Source of the DNA: Megamerina dolium
Taxonomy: Eukaryota; Arthropoda; Insecta; Diptera; Megamerinidae
Assembly (NCBI GenBank): GCA_963854835.1
Contig: OY978525.1
Span: forward strand, 68,066,907 to 68,130,906
Length of the DNA stretch: 64,000 nucleotides
Direction of reading: 5' to 3'
In this document: piece after piece, positions 12,301 to 21,207 of the stretch
Layout of the letters: each line of letters begins with the position of its first letter
Numbering within the stretch: the stretch's first letter is position 1
Program-made: the position numbers and the translations under genes
Notes under the pieces: model-generated
Databases searched by the model: none
The model's input: the letters and a program-made list of their open reading frames with translations, nothing else
Told to the model about the DNA's origin: nothing

Positions 12301-13749
12301 GGGTCTCTTCCGCACAAAGCGTCTTTTACGAAGCGAGAAGTACTGTCCACTATCGCCAAACTATTCGATCCTGCTGGATGGTTGGCACCAAAGATTGTGG
12401 TGGCAAAGATGTTGATGCAACAGGTGTGGCTCGATCACACTGATTGGGATGAGTCACTAACGCCACTGACGCTTCACAAATGGCAAGCGTTTCTGTCGGA
12501 TTATCCTAATCTGAACACAATTCGCATTCCTCGTTTCGTGCAGTTCTCTCCGGACTCTATGATGCAGGTTCACGGCTTCTGCGATGCATCAGAAAAGGCC
12601 TATGCAGCGGCAATATATGTGCGTATAGAAAGCCCTTCGGGTGAAGTTCATACCCATTTGTTGGCTGCGAAAACACGCGTTGCTCCTGTTAAGACGCTCT
12701 CATTACCACGCTTAGAGCTCTGCGGAGCAGAACTCCTGGCGCGGCTGTTAGATTCTTTGATACCGCAGCTTCAGGTTCCAACATACACTGTGTTTGCGTG
12801 GACTGATTCTACAATCGTTCTTTCATGGTTACAAAGGCCTCCATGTCATTGGACGACTTTCGTGGCAAACCGAATTTCTTCCATTATTGAGAAGGTGGGC
12901 GCCTCGAATTGGCAGCATGTTGGTTCCTCTGACAATCCGGCTGATATAGCAACTCGTGGCATTACTGCCAAGGAGCTCGCGTGCAATGAATTGTGGTGGC
13001 AGGGTCCCACGTGGCTAAAAATGCCACGTCAAAGTTGGCCGAATAAAGCATTTTCATCGGATTCGATCGCCATTCCTGAGACCAGAGTTGTCAAATCTCA
13101 CTTCTTGAGATCTCAAGGCTCTGACGATGTTCTCGATCGGTTTTCGTCATTCTCTCGCGCGTTGCGAGTTATCTCCTATATCTTTCGATACCTCAACAAT
13201 TCTTTGGCCACTCGACGAGCTCAACATCACTTTACCTCATTAAGCCTATCAAATGAAGAAATAAGTTTCACTCGGAACAGGCTTATCACTTTGTGCCAAC
13301 TCAGGCACTTCTCTCAAGAATACGAGGACTTATCGAACAAGGTCCTAATTTCTCGTAAAAGTGACATACTGGCGCTCAATCCATTTTTGGATTCGCAAGC
13401 TGTGATGCGTGTCAATGGACGATTGGCTAATTCACCTGCACTCTCTTACAGAGAGAGATTTCCGATACTTCTCCCATATGCTGGGCGTTTCACGCAGCTA
13501 TTAGTGGAGTTTGTACATTTGATATCGATACACAGCTCGAATCAGCTGCTTCTGCGTTTGTTACGCATGGAGTTCTGGGTCCCTAAGTTGAAAAACTTAG
13601 TGAAAACTATAATTCATAAGTGCAAAACATGTCTTGTCGATAAACAGAAGCAGTATACCCAAATAATGGCGGCATTGCCACCCGAGCGCACTTGCCTCTC
13701 CAGGCCATTTACTACGACCGGTGTTGACTCGCGGGCCCGTTTGACATAA
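9340..13749 (+). CDS. BEL-1 Gag-Pol polyprotein (Gag-PR-RT-RH-IN zinc domain), 1469 aa
   Basis: This ORF encodes the structural and replication proteins of BEL-1. Gag (residues 1-340) has the DUF1759-type core with DYVSWPSFRDMF. A zinc-knuckle module spans about 352-421 and ends CNKRHHSLLHR. The aspartic protease motif is SDTGSEATFI (Asp about 493). RT carries RVVFNAS and the catalytic YVDD at about 904-907. The Pao-type RNase H contains GFCDASEKAYAA and WTDSTIVLSWL. The integrase zinc domain ends CKTCLVDKQ near 1426. The start ATG at 9340 (AAAATGGCG) is the first of the long frame. The frame ends early at 13749 because one base is missing just after the first integrase aspartate (GVD); integrase continues in another frame. 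All other catalytic motifs are intact. Confidence 0.93.
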   Translation: MADIKRFYAAAEDIEETDKYFQLIETDTHSTYALDVQRKDFEASWSDLKAAYISIIAQETEATDLAQIKAKYKDCKICYIRCLANINAHIHDLTVIMSSPVVADAPAESSSHQCSQVPAIQLPPCDTACFHGDYVSWPSFRDMFTALYRNNPRLSPVEKLYHLLQKTRGEAHNIIKPTPLTNDGFLLAWHNLEERYENNRILVNVQLKALFNLQPVVLETGANIKLLQRTINDCITNLQLLDIDTNHWDAIFVYLCSTRLPDTTLCLWEQSIKNKRAIPTWRAFDTFLTERFQTLESVLDIRGGTWQPRQPQNRQNSQPQIRQPGRFDLPRRPNNSVNSQNIHTYQVNVRKQNCQVCQKMHHLRTCPDFLKLSVNDRYNTMKRYKLCVNCLANSHESTSCKSLFSCSACNKRHHSLLHRPEKGSSPSEEQLPSTSATAAEWSRQSFTCQLQTAPTSGPNTSSRTHNHPPRDGPVLLGTAMVHIRHQNARALSDTGSEATFISERLRNRLRLPVCDVRTEVTGLNEVVTAHSSKMCSLEIGSPINAAVSITVDAFVLKKLTGQLPSCSILKNLLDEFAGLRLADRHQHQGSYVDLVLGGDVYPSIMLEGIHKGILGALIAQNTVFGWIITGRYTTSPPNTRVQSFYNEVSLERQISKFWELEDIPTAIRKTPEESYCEEYYNKTTFRNHEGRFVVSLPFKRQFPQDLPLGDSRSSARAQFFRNEARLVKATQFKIDYDNVILGYLELGHMKPIETGASTEVNSFYYLPHHAVVKPDSTTTKLRVVFNASCRTSTGNSLNDVLYTGPILQSDLMVLLLRWRFFRFVFNSDIEKMYRQIIVHPDHTPFQRIYFRKSPTEDVHSFELQTVTFGVNCAPYLAIRTLLQLANENELANPVASNILKHSMYVDDVLGGAHTLDEAILARDQLVSVLRTAGFSLRKWTSNHQRILENLPSDHLLDSEFLNISDTSTANSLGLRWNAGSDHFFFSPGSLPHKASFTKREVLSTIAKLFDPAGWLAPKIVVAKMLMQQVWLDHTDWDESLTPLTLHKWQAFLSDYPNLNTIRIPRFVQFSPDSMMQVHGFCDASEKAYAAAIYVRIESPSGEVHTHLLAAKTRVAPVKTLSLPRLELCGAELLARLLDSLIPQLQVPTYTVFAWTDSTIVLSWLQRPPCHWTTFVANRISSIIEKVGASNWQHVGSSDNPADIATRGITAKELACNELWWQGPTWLKMPRQSWPNKAFSSDSIAIPETRVVKSHFLRSQGSDDVLDRFSSFSRALRVISYIFRYLNNSLATRRAQHHFTSLSLSNEEISFTRNRLITLCQLRHFSQEYEDLSNKVLISRKSDILALNPFLDSQAVMRVNGRLANSPALSYRERFPILLPYAGRFTQLLVEFVHLISIHSSNQLLLRLLRMEFWVPKLKNLVKTIIHKCKTCLVDKQKQYTQIMAALPPERTCLSRPFTTTGVDSRARLT

Positions 13750-14612
13750 AGGCATATGTCGGCCGCGCTTGTCGTATTACGAAAGGTTACGTATGTGTCT
13801 TTGTGTGCTTCGCAACGAAGGCCATACACCTCGAAGCAACTAGTGATCTGACAACTCCGACATTCCTAGCTGCATTTGCTCGATTCTTTGCAAGGCGTGG
13901 ATGTCCATCTCAGATTTTCTCGGACAACGGAACGTCCTTTGTTGGCGCTTCTCGGGCTCTACGAGCCGAGAACGAACAATTTCTTCGTCAAGTACGGGAG
14001 AATGTGGAGTCCTCTCAGAGCCATCAAAATGTTGAATGGCATTTCATTCCTGCCGGTGCTCCGCATATGGGCGGTCTTTGGGAAGCAGGTGTCAAGAGTT
14101 TTAAAGCTCACCTGAAGAAGCTACCTCCGACTCAGAAATACACCTTGGAGGAATTCAGTACCCTACTTTCCCGTATCGAAGCGTGTCTCAACTCGAGACC
14201 TTTGAGCCCAATGTCCGACAACTCCGCAGACTTGACGCCGCTGACACCTGGACATTTTTTGGTGGGCTCTCCGTTGTTGTCACCTGCTGAGCCTGATGTC
14301 TCCGACCAACCTCTGAGTATTCACAACAGGTGGCAACGGTTGAAAATCATCTATCAATCCTTCTGTCAACGATGGAAGGATGAATATTTAAAGGAACTCC
14401 ATAAGCGGGCTAAGTGGAAGTATCCAGAAAAAAACGTTTGTGTAGGCGATCTCGTTGTCCTACGCAATGAGCATTTGCCGCCAAATGAATGGAGACTAGG
14501 TAGAGTCCAAAAAACTTATCTTGGGGCTGACTCTCGCGTTCGGGTAGCTGATATTCGAACCGCAAAAGGCGTTCTAACTCGACCCGTTGTAAAACTGGTA
14601 GCTCTTCCTTAA
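13735..14612 (+). pseudogene. BEL-1 integrase core and C-terminus, out of frame with Gag-Pol
   Basis: The frame resumes with AGPFDIKAYVGRA and runs to TAA at 14610-14612. It contains the second catalytic aspartate in IFSDNGTSF and the glutamate in HMGGLWEAGVKSFK, typical of BEL integrases, then a basic C-terminal domain ending RPVVKLVALP. Joining it to the main ORF needs a 1-nt shift near 13730. A single lost base is the simplest reading; a programmed shift there is unlikely because other BEL elements use one continuous ORF. Apart from this break the domain looks functional. Confidence 0.88.
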
Positions 14613-14639
14613 CATGTTTCATACTACTCACCAGTATTT

Positions 14640-14666
14640 TTTGTTTGTTTGTCTCTTTTTGTCAGT
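14640..14666 (+). promoter_or_regulatory. Candidate splice acceptor before the 3' ORF
   Basis: A pyrimidine-rich tract (14637-14660) runs into GTCAG|TGG with AG at 14664-14665; TACTCAC at about 14627-14633 resembles a branch point. It immediately precedes the 3' ORF. Confidence 0.5.
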
Positions 14667-14672
14667 GGAAAC

Positions 14673-15224
14673 ATGTCGCCGAACAACAAGAGAACGACCG
14701 GTCATTTCTCCAACCCACGGAAAAACGGTGCGCATTGTCAACTCCGTCTTGGTTGTCGCTTATGTAAGGGAAAGCACCCATTGCGCAGTTGTTCTCGCTT
14801 CATCGCAATGCAAGTGGTGGAAAGGTTTGAGATAGTGGTGCGGCATCGTTGCTGTTTGAACTGCCTGGCCTACAACCACCATGTTGACCGGTGTCAAATC
14901 ACATCAAGATGTCGACGTTGCTCGGGCAGGCACCATACGCTGCTTCACGGAGAGAGTGTTAAGCCAGGGTCTAAACGGCGTCATCGAAAATCAAAGAAAC
15001 GCAGCGCTCCGTCTCTTCCGCCGCAGGCAGCGTGTGCTTGTGCTAAATCGACGCCATCGCAACCAGTATTTCCTCAGATCATTATGCCAATGCAAACGCC
15101 GACGATGATCCCGATGTTCTCAGCAGCTTCGATGTTCCGGGGTCAATCACCAGCCGTTTATCCTCAACCACAAGCAGCAGCAGCGCCATTTTCAAATTTC
15201 GGTCTATACAATCCGACCATTTAA
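14673..15224 (+). CDS. BEL-1 extra 3' ORF: zinc-knuckle, basic accessory protein (about 183 aa)
   Basis: A separate ORF downstream of integrase. Counting from ATG 14673, a zinc-knuckle module lies at about residues 22-92: CRLCKGKHPLRSC, CCLNCLAYNHHVDRC and CRRCSGRHHTLLH. This repeats the layout of the module in BEL-1 Gag (10395-10600) with diverged sequence. A basic stretch (KRRHRKSKKR) that could be a nuclear signal follows, then a Pro/Ala/Gln/Met-rich tail. There is no signal peptide or membrane segment, so it is not an Env. A strong splice acceptor ends at 14665, 7 nt before the ATG, and a donor sits at 7198, suggesting a spliced subgenomic mRNA. The role is unknown; nucleic-acid binding is inferred from the zinc knuckles. 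An in-frame codon at 14649 upstream is a less likely start. Confidence 0.8.
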   Translation: MSPNNKRTTGHFSNPRKNGAHCQLRLGCRLCKGKHPLRSCSRFIAMQVVERFEIVVRHRCCLNCLAYNHHVDRCQITSRCRRCSGRHHTLLHGESVKPGSKRRHRKSKKRSAPSLPPQAACACAKSTPSQPVFPQIIMPMQTPTMIPMFSAASMFRGQSPAVYPQPQAAAAPFSNFGLYNPTI

Positions 15225-15591
15225 CCAAATACTGCAAGTCTTTTATTAAGCGATCTGTATTTACTTTTTTTAAGTTGGTTAAGGTTCTCTCCTATAATTA
15301 CTTCTTAAGAATATAATTTTACTCTGGTAATTTTCTCTCTCCTTGGTTTAAGTATTGAATTTTATTGAACTGAATTTTTTATTGTAAATTAATATATTTT
15401 CTCTCTTTATTTATTGCCATTGTTAATGCTTTCAAATTTTGCCTTGATATTGCTCTCTGAATTGATTTCATATAATTGTGTTATTTTCTATCACGATATT
15501 TTTAAGCAATATTTATATTTTTTTGGTTAATTTTAATTTTTTGTTAATTTTCTTCTCTTTCTCACTCCCTGGTATAGATTTTGCGTCTCCT

Positions 15592-15619
15592 TTGCAGTAT
15601 TCCTGCAAGGGGGGCGGAA
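15592..15619 (+). promoter_or_regulatory. Hairpin and polypurine tract of BEL-1
   Basis: TTGCAG and CTGCAA (15592-15597 and 15603-15608) form a 6-bp stem with a 5-nt loop, followed directly by the purine tract GGGGGGCGGAA and the 3' LTR. The same arrangement recurs at the other three BEL 3' ends in the window. Between 15225 and 15591 the 3' untranslated region is AT-rich with no coding signal. Confidence 0.75.
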
Positions 15620-16243
15620 TGTCTACGCCAGAGTGAAGCCGCAGCACTGTCTGTGTATTGTATTATATTTCTTTGCTACCACTCTCTTTTTATTGCACTT
15701 ACTTTCTTACTCTTTCTCTCTCTCTCTCTCTCTTTATTGTATTATATTTCTTTGCTACCACTCTCTTTTATTGCACTTACTTTCTTACTCTTTCTCTCTC
15801 TCTCTCTCTTTCTGCCTTTGCTTTTAATTATTTTCTATGACAGTGCAATACCTCTTCTTACCAGCCTTATCAGCCTCTAGGATCATTCTTTTTTTGGATC
15901 TGTATAAACACAGTGCAGTGCGCGCGATTTTTTTTTTTTTTCTACAATTTAACTAATATACAATATATAACAAACAAAACTTAAGCAAACTCAAAATTTA
16001 AAACTATAACTAATAAATTGTAACAAACCAATAGAAAATAAAAATAAATAAACATATAAACGAAACTTAAAATTAACGTGGTAAAGTGAATTATTAAACT
16101 AAAACTAAGAAAAAGTGTGTGCTATTGCGTTCGGTACTGTGGCGGCAGCAACACACAATATCAACAACAACAACATCCTCACCATTACCTGGCAAGGCAT
16201 AGCCAACGTGCAGCCCACCGGCAATCCCTTCATCACACATTCA
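15620..16243 (+). repeat. BEL-1 3' LTR
   Basis: 624 bp, same ends as the 5' copy and preceded by the polypurine tract at about 15608-15619. It carries the same internal CT-rich duplication. Differences from the 5' copy are few point changes and CT/T-run length. Confidence 0.97.
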
Positions 16244-17246
16244 AGGGCAATAGGCTGCGTTGGGGAAATTTTCCATTGGGCTTTCGGTACAATGGATCAT
16301 CGAGATGCAGAAAACATATACAATAAATCTAAATATGTGGACGAAAGAAATAGCGAAACTTGAAGCAACAGCTCACGGTAATGGCTAACAACAACGAAAG
16401 ACTCTCTAAACCTATGTTGTTACTATTAGACGAGGTGGAAAATTTACAAACGATGATAGACATGGCAGTCAACGGACCATTGTCCGAATTGGAACTAGAA
16501 GTTAGAATGTTACAAATGCAGTCTGTGATAAACACAAACCTTTTGGAGAAACAAGCAGACTAAACAAAAGAGTTATTCATAACAAACGATTAATTCCTTG
16601 GCATTTTATACCCGTCACTAATCACCGAAGAAAAAATGAACGAAATAATGAGTAAGATGGCTTTGGAAGGAAAAGCTTTTTGATTCCGTACAACTATTGA
16701 TTTCTACAAAACCATAAAAGTTATAGCATTTGCAATGTCGGATGTGATAGGAGTAACGGTGAAAATACCACTGCCAGATCACGAGAAAAATACACTGTTC
16801 AAACTATATGCCATACCATTATCAATAAACAACAAATGGGATGTCGTGGCGAAGCTCGAATATGACTACATAGCAGAATGAACGGACGAAACTAGATACG
16901 TAATGCAATGACAACCAACTATGGGTGTGACCACGTAGCAGTACCAGCAGGAATTGGTACACTAGTGAAAACGGAAACAGTGAATAGATGGCTCTTTAAG
17001 TCCAGTAGCCCGGTGTTATTTGATGCAACCTGCGAAAACGGCACCGAACTATTCACTGTTCAAGGTTTGGGTTTTCTAACACTGAAGAATGACTGTGAAA
17101 TCTCTAATGAAAAAGTTATACTAGCATTCGAGTCGAGTCCATCACAAAACTTTACAAGACCAACAAGAAGTGTAGATCATAGAAAGCTTAAGGGAAACTT
17201 GGAAACCATTAACCACAGATATGTCCGAAACCGTGATTGCCAGTAG
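16244..17246 (+). pseudogene. Env remnant, baculovirus F-type fusion protein, part after furin-like site
   Basis: Reading on from the BEL-1 target site, a furin-type motif is followed by a hydrophobic, Gly-containing fusion-peptide-like segment (AIGCVGEIFHWAFGTMD), which matches the start of F1 subunits in insect errantivirus Env and baculovirus F proteins. A heptad-like helical stretch follows (LLLLDEVENLQTMIDMA near 16410-16475). A later piece (16908-17246) has the Cys/Gly-rich pattern of the F ectodomain (FDATCENGTELFTVQGLGFLTL). Several stops and shifts break it and no transmembrane tail is intact. It would have mediated membrane fusion; it cannot now. Confidence 0.65.
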
Positions 17247-17323
17247 AATCTATAAGGTATTGAAACAAGAATACACGGTATATATAAACAAGTTATCAAA
17301 CATATTTTGTAAATTCACTACCT

Positions 17324-17358
17324 AGAAGGAAAATTATCAATTTGATAATTTTCCTTCT
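17324..17358. repeat. Perfect 17-bp palindrome before a polypurine tract
   Basis: Arms 17324-17340 and 17342-17358 are perfect reverse complements around one base. The purine tract GGGGGAAGAGA and a putative LTR start (17377) follow. It may form a cruciform or RNA hairpin at the 3' end of the env element. Confidence 0.85.
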
Positions 17359-17376
17359 TCATAATGGGGGAAGAGA

Positions 17377-17972
17377 TGTTGTGATGATTACTAATTTGTG
17401 CGTTTCGACTCACTACAAATGTTACATAAATGTTATTATATGTTATATTGTTATATTTATAATTATTGTCATATTATTATGTTATACATATTATTACGTT
17501 ATATTATTATGTGTTTATATTTTATGAGTATTGCTGTAATCATTAGCTAAAATGGGTTATCGTATGCTTATTAAAATGCGTGGTCGGGGTTATATGGTAT
17601 CTCACTGTCATGGTTGTGAAACAATTTCGCAACCATACACTGTGAAAAGAAAAGAAACAAAGAGAAGAAAAACATAATAAGCAACAACCATGCATTCATA
17701 ATATTTAACGCATACATAATATTTACAACAACAAGTATTAAACACAAATAATAATGATGTCCTACTAAAAAGAAATTATAACTATGACCTGCTGAAGAAA
17801 TTGCAATTTCTTCAGAATTTCTTAGGTTATACATATTAGGCTAATTTTGTAATTAGTTCAGTTAAGATGAGTAGATTATATAGTGATTTAGAAGATTGTG
17901 TCTTAAAAATCTGAAGTAGAAACTACTGTGGATTAGATAACTCTTACAAAGTTATGATGAGAAATATTATAT
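17377..17972 (+). repeat. Putative 3' LTR of the env-bearing element, first part
   Basis: A purine tract (17366-17376) is followed by TGTTGTGATG, fitting PPT then LTR start after env. The rest is AT-rich and non-coding. The Gag-IN element is inserted at 17972/21644; the sequence resumes at 21644. No partner LTR lies in the window, so the 3' boundary is unknown. Confidence 0.4.
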
Positions 17973-18408
17973 TGTTACGTTTTTATTCTGTGAACGTTTA
18001 ATTCTATTTGAATTACCTTGTTCGATCACTGGATTCTGTTAATGATAACTGCAACACTTATTTTATACAACTATATACAGCAACAATTTATTTAATAATC
18101 TCTTTACAATCAACACTGTTTACAATCAACTATTTACTATAACACTTAAATGTACTTGCAACTTTTGCCTCTGTATAAATGTTTTCGCAATCACGTTCGG
18201 AATTAGATTGATTGTCAATTCTCAACACTGGCTCTATTTATACTCTGTTGGCAACACCCCAGAATCTTCCTTTATCGAGATTCTTCTCTTCCTTTCTCGT
18301 TGGCTTGTTCTGGTTATCGCTTATTTCTTTTTGTTGACATTCGTTTCGATGCTGCCAATAGAGTCAGTCACAATAGTGATGAGTAATCAACTATCGATAC
18401 TCGTTACA
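17973..18408 (-). repeat. 3' LTR of the Gag-IN gypsy element
   Basis: 436 bp; on the minus strand starts TGTAACGAG and ends CGTAACA. One mismatch to the copy at 21208-21643. Confidence 0.97.
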
Positions 18409-18446
18409 CTGCCCTCCTCTTAACCTTGTTCGTCCCGAACAAGTTT

Positions 18447-21178
18447 TTATACTTCCCCTCGATATGGCGCAAGTCGCTCCAAGTGCACTACTTTAAACTT
18501 TGCTCTTTTATTCCAGGCACGTTGAATGCGATACACTACGTCATTTATCTTTGCTATAATCTCATATGGTCCTTCCCAATGAGTCTGTAGTTTAGGAGAC
18601 AGGCCTTTCTTTCGTTGTGGATTATGAAGCATTACAAGCTCTCCTTCATAGAACCCTTTTGAATTTGCTTTCAAGTCATACCTGGCCTTCATCTTATCGC
18701 TTATCATCTGCGACCGCTCTCTGATGAACCGATGTACTTCATCCAACTGTTCCCGCTTTTCGCTAGTATAATTACCTTCGGTTGATCTCGTTGGTGTTAC
18801 GACTCCAAATTTTAAATCAGCTGGCAGTCTTAACTCGTTTCCAAAAATTGCCCTTGCCGGTGTAGTAGCAGTCGTATCATGTTGTGCGCATCGATATGCC
18901 ATGAGGAACATTGGTATATGTACATCCCAGTCTCTTTGGTATTTATCTACGACTTTTCTCAAAAATTCCTCCAAGGTACGGTTAAATCGTTCTACCATGC
19001 CATCAGATTGTGGATGCAAAGGTGTTGTACGAGTTTTGTATATACCCAGCATACGGCATATCTCTTGGAATACAACTGATTCGAAATTTCGACCTTGGTC
19101 TGAGTGTAATTCCATCGGTACACCAAAACGAGTAATCCATTGGTTGACGAATACATCCGCAACGGTACTAGCTTCTTGATTTGGAATGGGGTATACTTCA
19201 GGCCATTTACTGAAGTAATCTATAACCACCAGAACATACTTGTTTCCTGCGTTGCTTATTGGAAATGGTCCAGCTATGTCCATAGCAATTCGCTCGAATG
19301 GAGCACCCACGGTGTATTGGTGCATCTTACCTCGACTTTTCTTAGTGGGACCTTTGGCCATTGTACATTGCGTACACTTCCGAATCCAATCAGCGACATG
19401 GTCATGACATCCAACCCAATAAAATCGTTTCTTTTTTTTCTCGACGGTTTTGGTGATTCCCAAATGCCCTCCACTGGAGGCATTGTGATACTCAGCTATC
19501 ACTTCATTTATTCTTGCCTTGGGTACCACTAGCAGATCATAAGTGATTTTTCCATCTTCACTTTCCCATGTTCGGAATAAACATCCGTCTCGTAAGTGCA
19601 GGCTTTGCCACTGCGCCCAGTATGCCTTCGTTATTGGACTCTCATTAGCCATTTCTTGCCAATCTGGACGTATGCCCTGCTCCTTATATTCCATAATCTT
19701 TGCGAGATCTGGGTCGTTCCGTTGATCTTTTTGAACTCGTTCGGTTTTCCATGACTCTTCCGACAATACATTCGTAAGACGTAGGTTAACAATGTGATTC
19801 TGGTTTCTTTCCCGAGAACAATGTTTACTATCTACGGTGCAAGTACGACGATATGGAGTATAAGCTTTACTACGATGAATGACATCACGATCGTCCTTTC
19901 GTTGTCCTGGTGAATTCGATCTTTGTTGCTTGTGTCGTAGACGACAATTCCGCGCCTTGTGCCCTCTTCGATGGCATATGAAGCACTTACCGGCAAATTT
20001 ATTTTTGCGTTGATTCCTTGTTCTACCTTTAGGCTTCATATTCGATTGATTGCAATCACGCGCTATATGCCCTCGTTTGTTGCAAATGAAGCACTTACCA
20101 TTAAATTTGTTTTCACGTCGACCTGTTGTTACTTCAGGCTGAACTACTGATTTTACTGCCTGACGCATTGCTTCAACCAGATGTGATGTTTTCCCCTCTA
20201 GTTTGCGTACTCCTGGCACTGGTCGACACATTAAGCTGGCGGCTTCATACGTCATAGCACTACTGACTGTTTCGGCATATGTATTCTTGGGTGACATGAT
20301 TAGGGCACGCTTTGTCTCTCCATCACGTATGCCATCTATGAATGCCTCTATTTTTATTTTTTCGACGAACTCTTCCGAATTACCAGAGAACGCAAGATGA
20401 CATAAGCGCTCAATGTCAGAAGCGAATTCCTGCAGGCTCTCATTATTCCGTTGCACTCGCGATCTCAATTCAACTCGATGTAATTGACTCTTGTATTCAT
20501 TTCCATATTTTCGCTGGAGTGTGTCCATCAGTGACTGATAGCTACCACGATCTTTCTCTGGAATCATCTGTAACACCTCGGAAGCATTACCTTTTAATGC
20601 GACTATTAAAGCAGCAGTCTTGTCGCTATCATCCCATTGATTCTTCGAAGCTGTTGTCTCGAATTGAAGCTTGAAGATATTGAATGGCGTGCTTCCGTCA
20701 AATGTTGGTGGCTTTAATTTGATTGTACTTGAATCTCTAATCACTGATGTGGCTGTTCCATTTATTTTTAGTTGATTGAGTTCGTGCTGTAATTTCTCGA
20801 ACTTGTCTTCCCAGTCGTCGACATGTTCCTTCAGCTTATCATCCAACTCATCCACGTGTTCTTTCAGCTCTGTGACTTTGTCATTAATAGCTCCGGAAAT
20901 TTCCTGAAATCTAAGTTCAATTCCTTTCTGTAGATTTTCGATGACGTGTTCTTGTCGAGCCGAATGTTCTTGAATTTCCATAAGCAATTCATTAATAACG
21001 CCCTCTTGGCGTACCGAATGTTCTTGAAGCTTGGAGTCAATGCGAGACGCATTTCCTTGAATTTCCGTACACAATTCAGCCGAATGTTCTTGTAACTTCG
21101 CATTAATTCCTTGCAGTTGCTGCTGGAATTAACCAGCTTTTTAAGCTGGTCCACTTTTAGTTGGTCAATTTTCACCAT
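18447..21178 (-). CDS. Gag-integrase fusion protein (no PR, RT or RNase H)
   Basis: The long frame runs from 21074 to 18447 (875 aa). Residues 1-100 are coiled-coil-like with repeated QEHS(A/V)RQE units; about 120-280 is the gypsy-type capsid domain (PPTFDGSTPFNIFKLQFE); two CCHC knuckles lie at 328-341 and 364-377. Within about 80 residues the chain passes into the linker before integrase, then the H2C2 zinc domain (H530, H537, C567, C570) and the core with D599, D659 and E695 (35 residues between the last two), then a C-terminal domain ending LERLAPYRGEV. The fusion is in frame, so a deletion removed PR-RT-RH cleanly. The natural start is probably ATG at 21178 (MVKIDQLKV), reached only through a 1-nt shift near 21130. 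It sits alone between the LTRs. Confidence 0.9.
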
Positions 21179-21187
21179 CTTTACAGA

Positions 21188-21205
21188 ATCCCACTTCTGA
21201 CACCA
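21188..21205 (-). promoter_or_regulatory. Primer binding site (tRNA-Leu type)
   Basis: On the minus strand TGGTGTCAGAAGTGGGAT lies 2 nt after the LTR; its complement matches, from memory, the 3' end of a tRNA-Leu plus CCA. Confidence 0.7.
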
Positions 21206-21207
21206 AT

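Larger units (their letters stand above)
6539..16243 (+). mobile_element. BEL-1: nearly complete BEL/Pao LTR retrotransposon
   Basis: A 9.7-kb element with LTRs at 6539-7158 and 15620-16243, both TG...CA, flanked by the 5-bp duplication AGGGC (6534-6538 and 16244-16248). Inside are a primer site matching the 3' end of tRNA-Tyr, a 2.2-kb leader, gag-pol with one frameshift in integrase, an extra 3' zinc-knuckle ORF, and a polypurine tract preceded by a hairpin. The LTRs differ by a few substitutions and by CT/T-run length, so the insertion is recent. The long leader and the third ORF are unusual for BEL elements as I know them. Confidence 0.95.

Noticed and set aside
13725..13750. Programmed frameshift in BEL-1 integrase
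   Set aside because: No slippery heptamer or following structure is seen, and BEL elements normally use one continuous frame; a lost base is simpler.
14649..15224. The BEL-1 3' ORF as an env gene
   Set aside because: No signal peptide, no membrane segment, no furin site; the Cys/His pattern is a Gag-type zinc knuckle.
15581..15880. Plus-strand frames rich in Leu, Ser and Phe
   Set aside because: They translate CT-rich duplicated LTR sequence; the same frames appear in both LTR copies and have no independent coding evidence.
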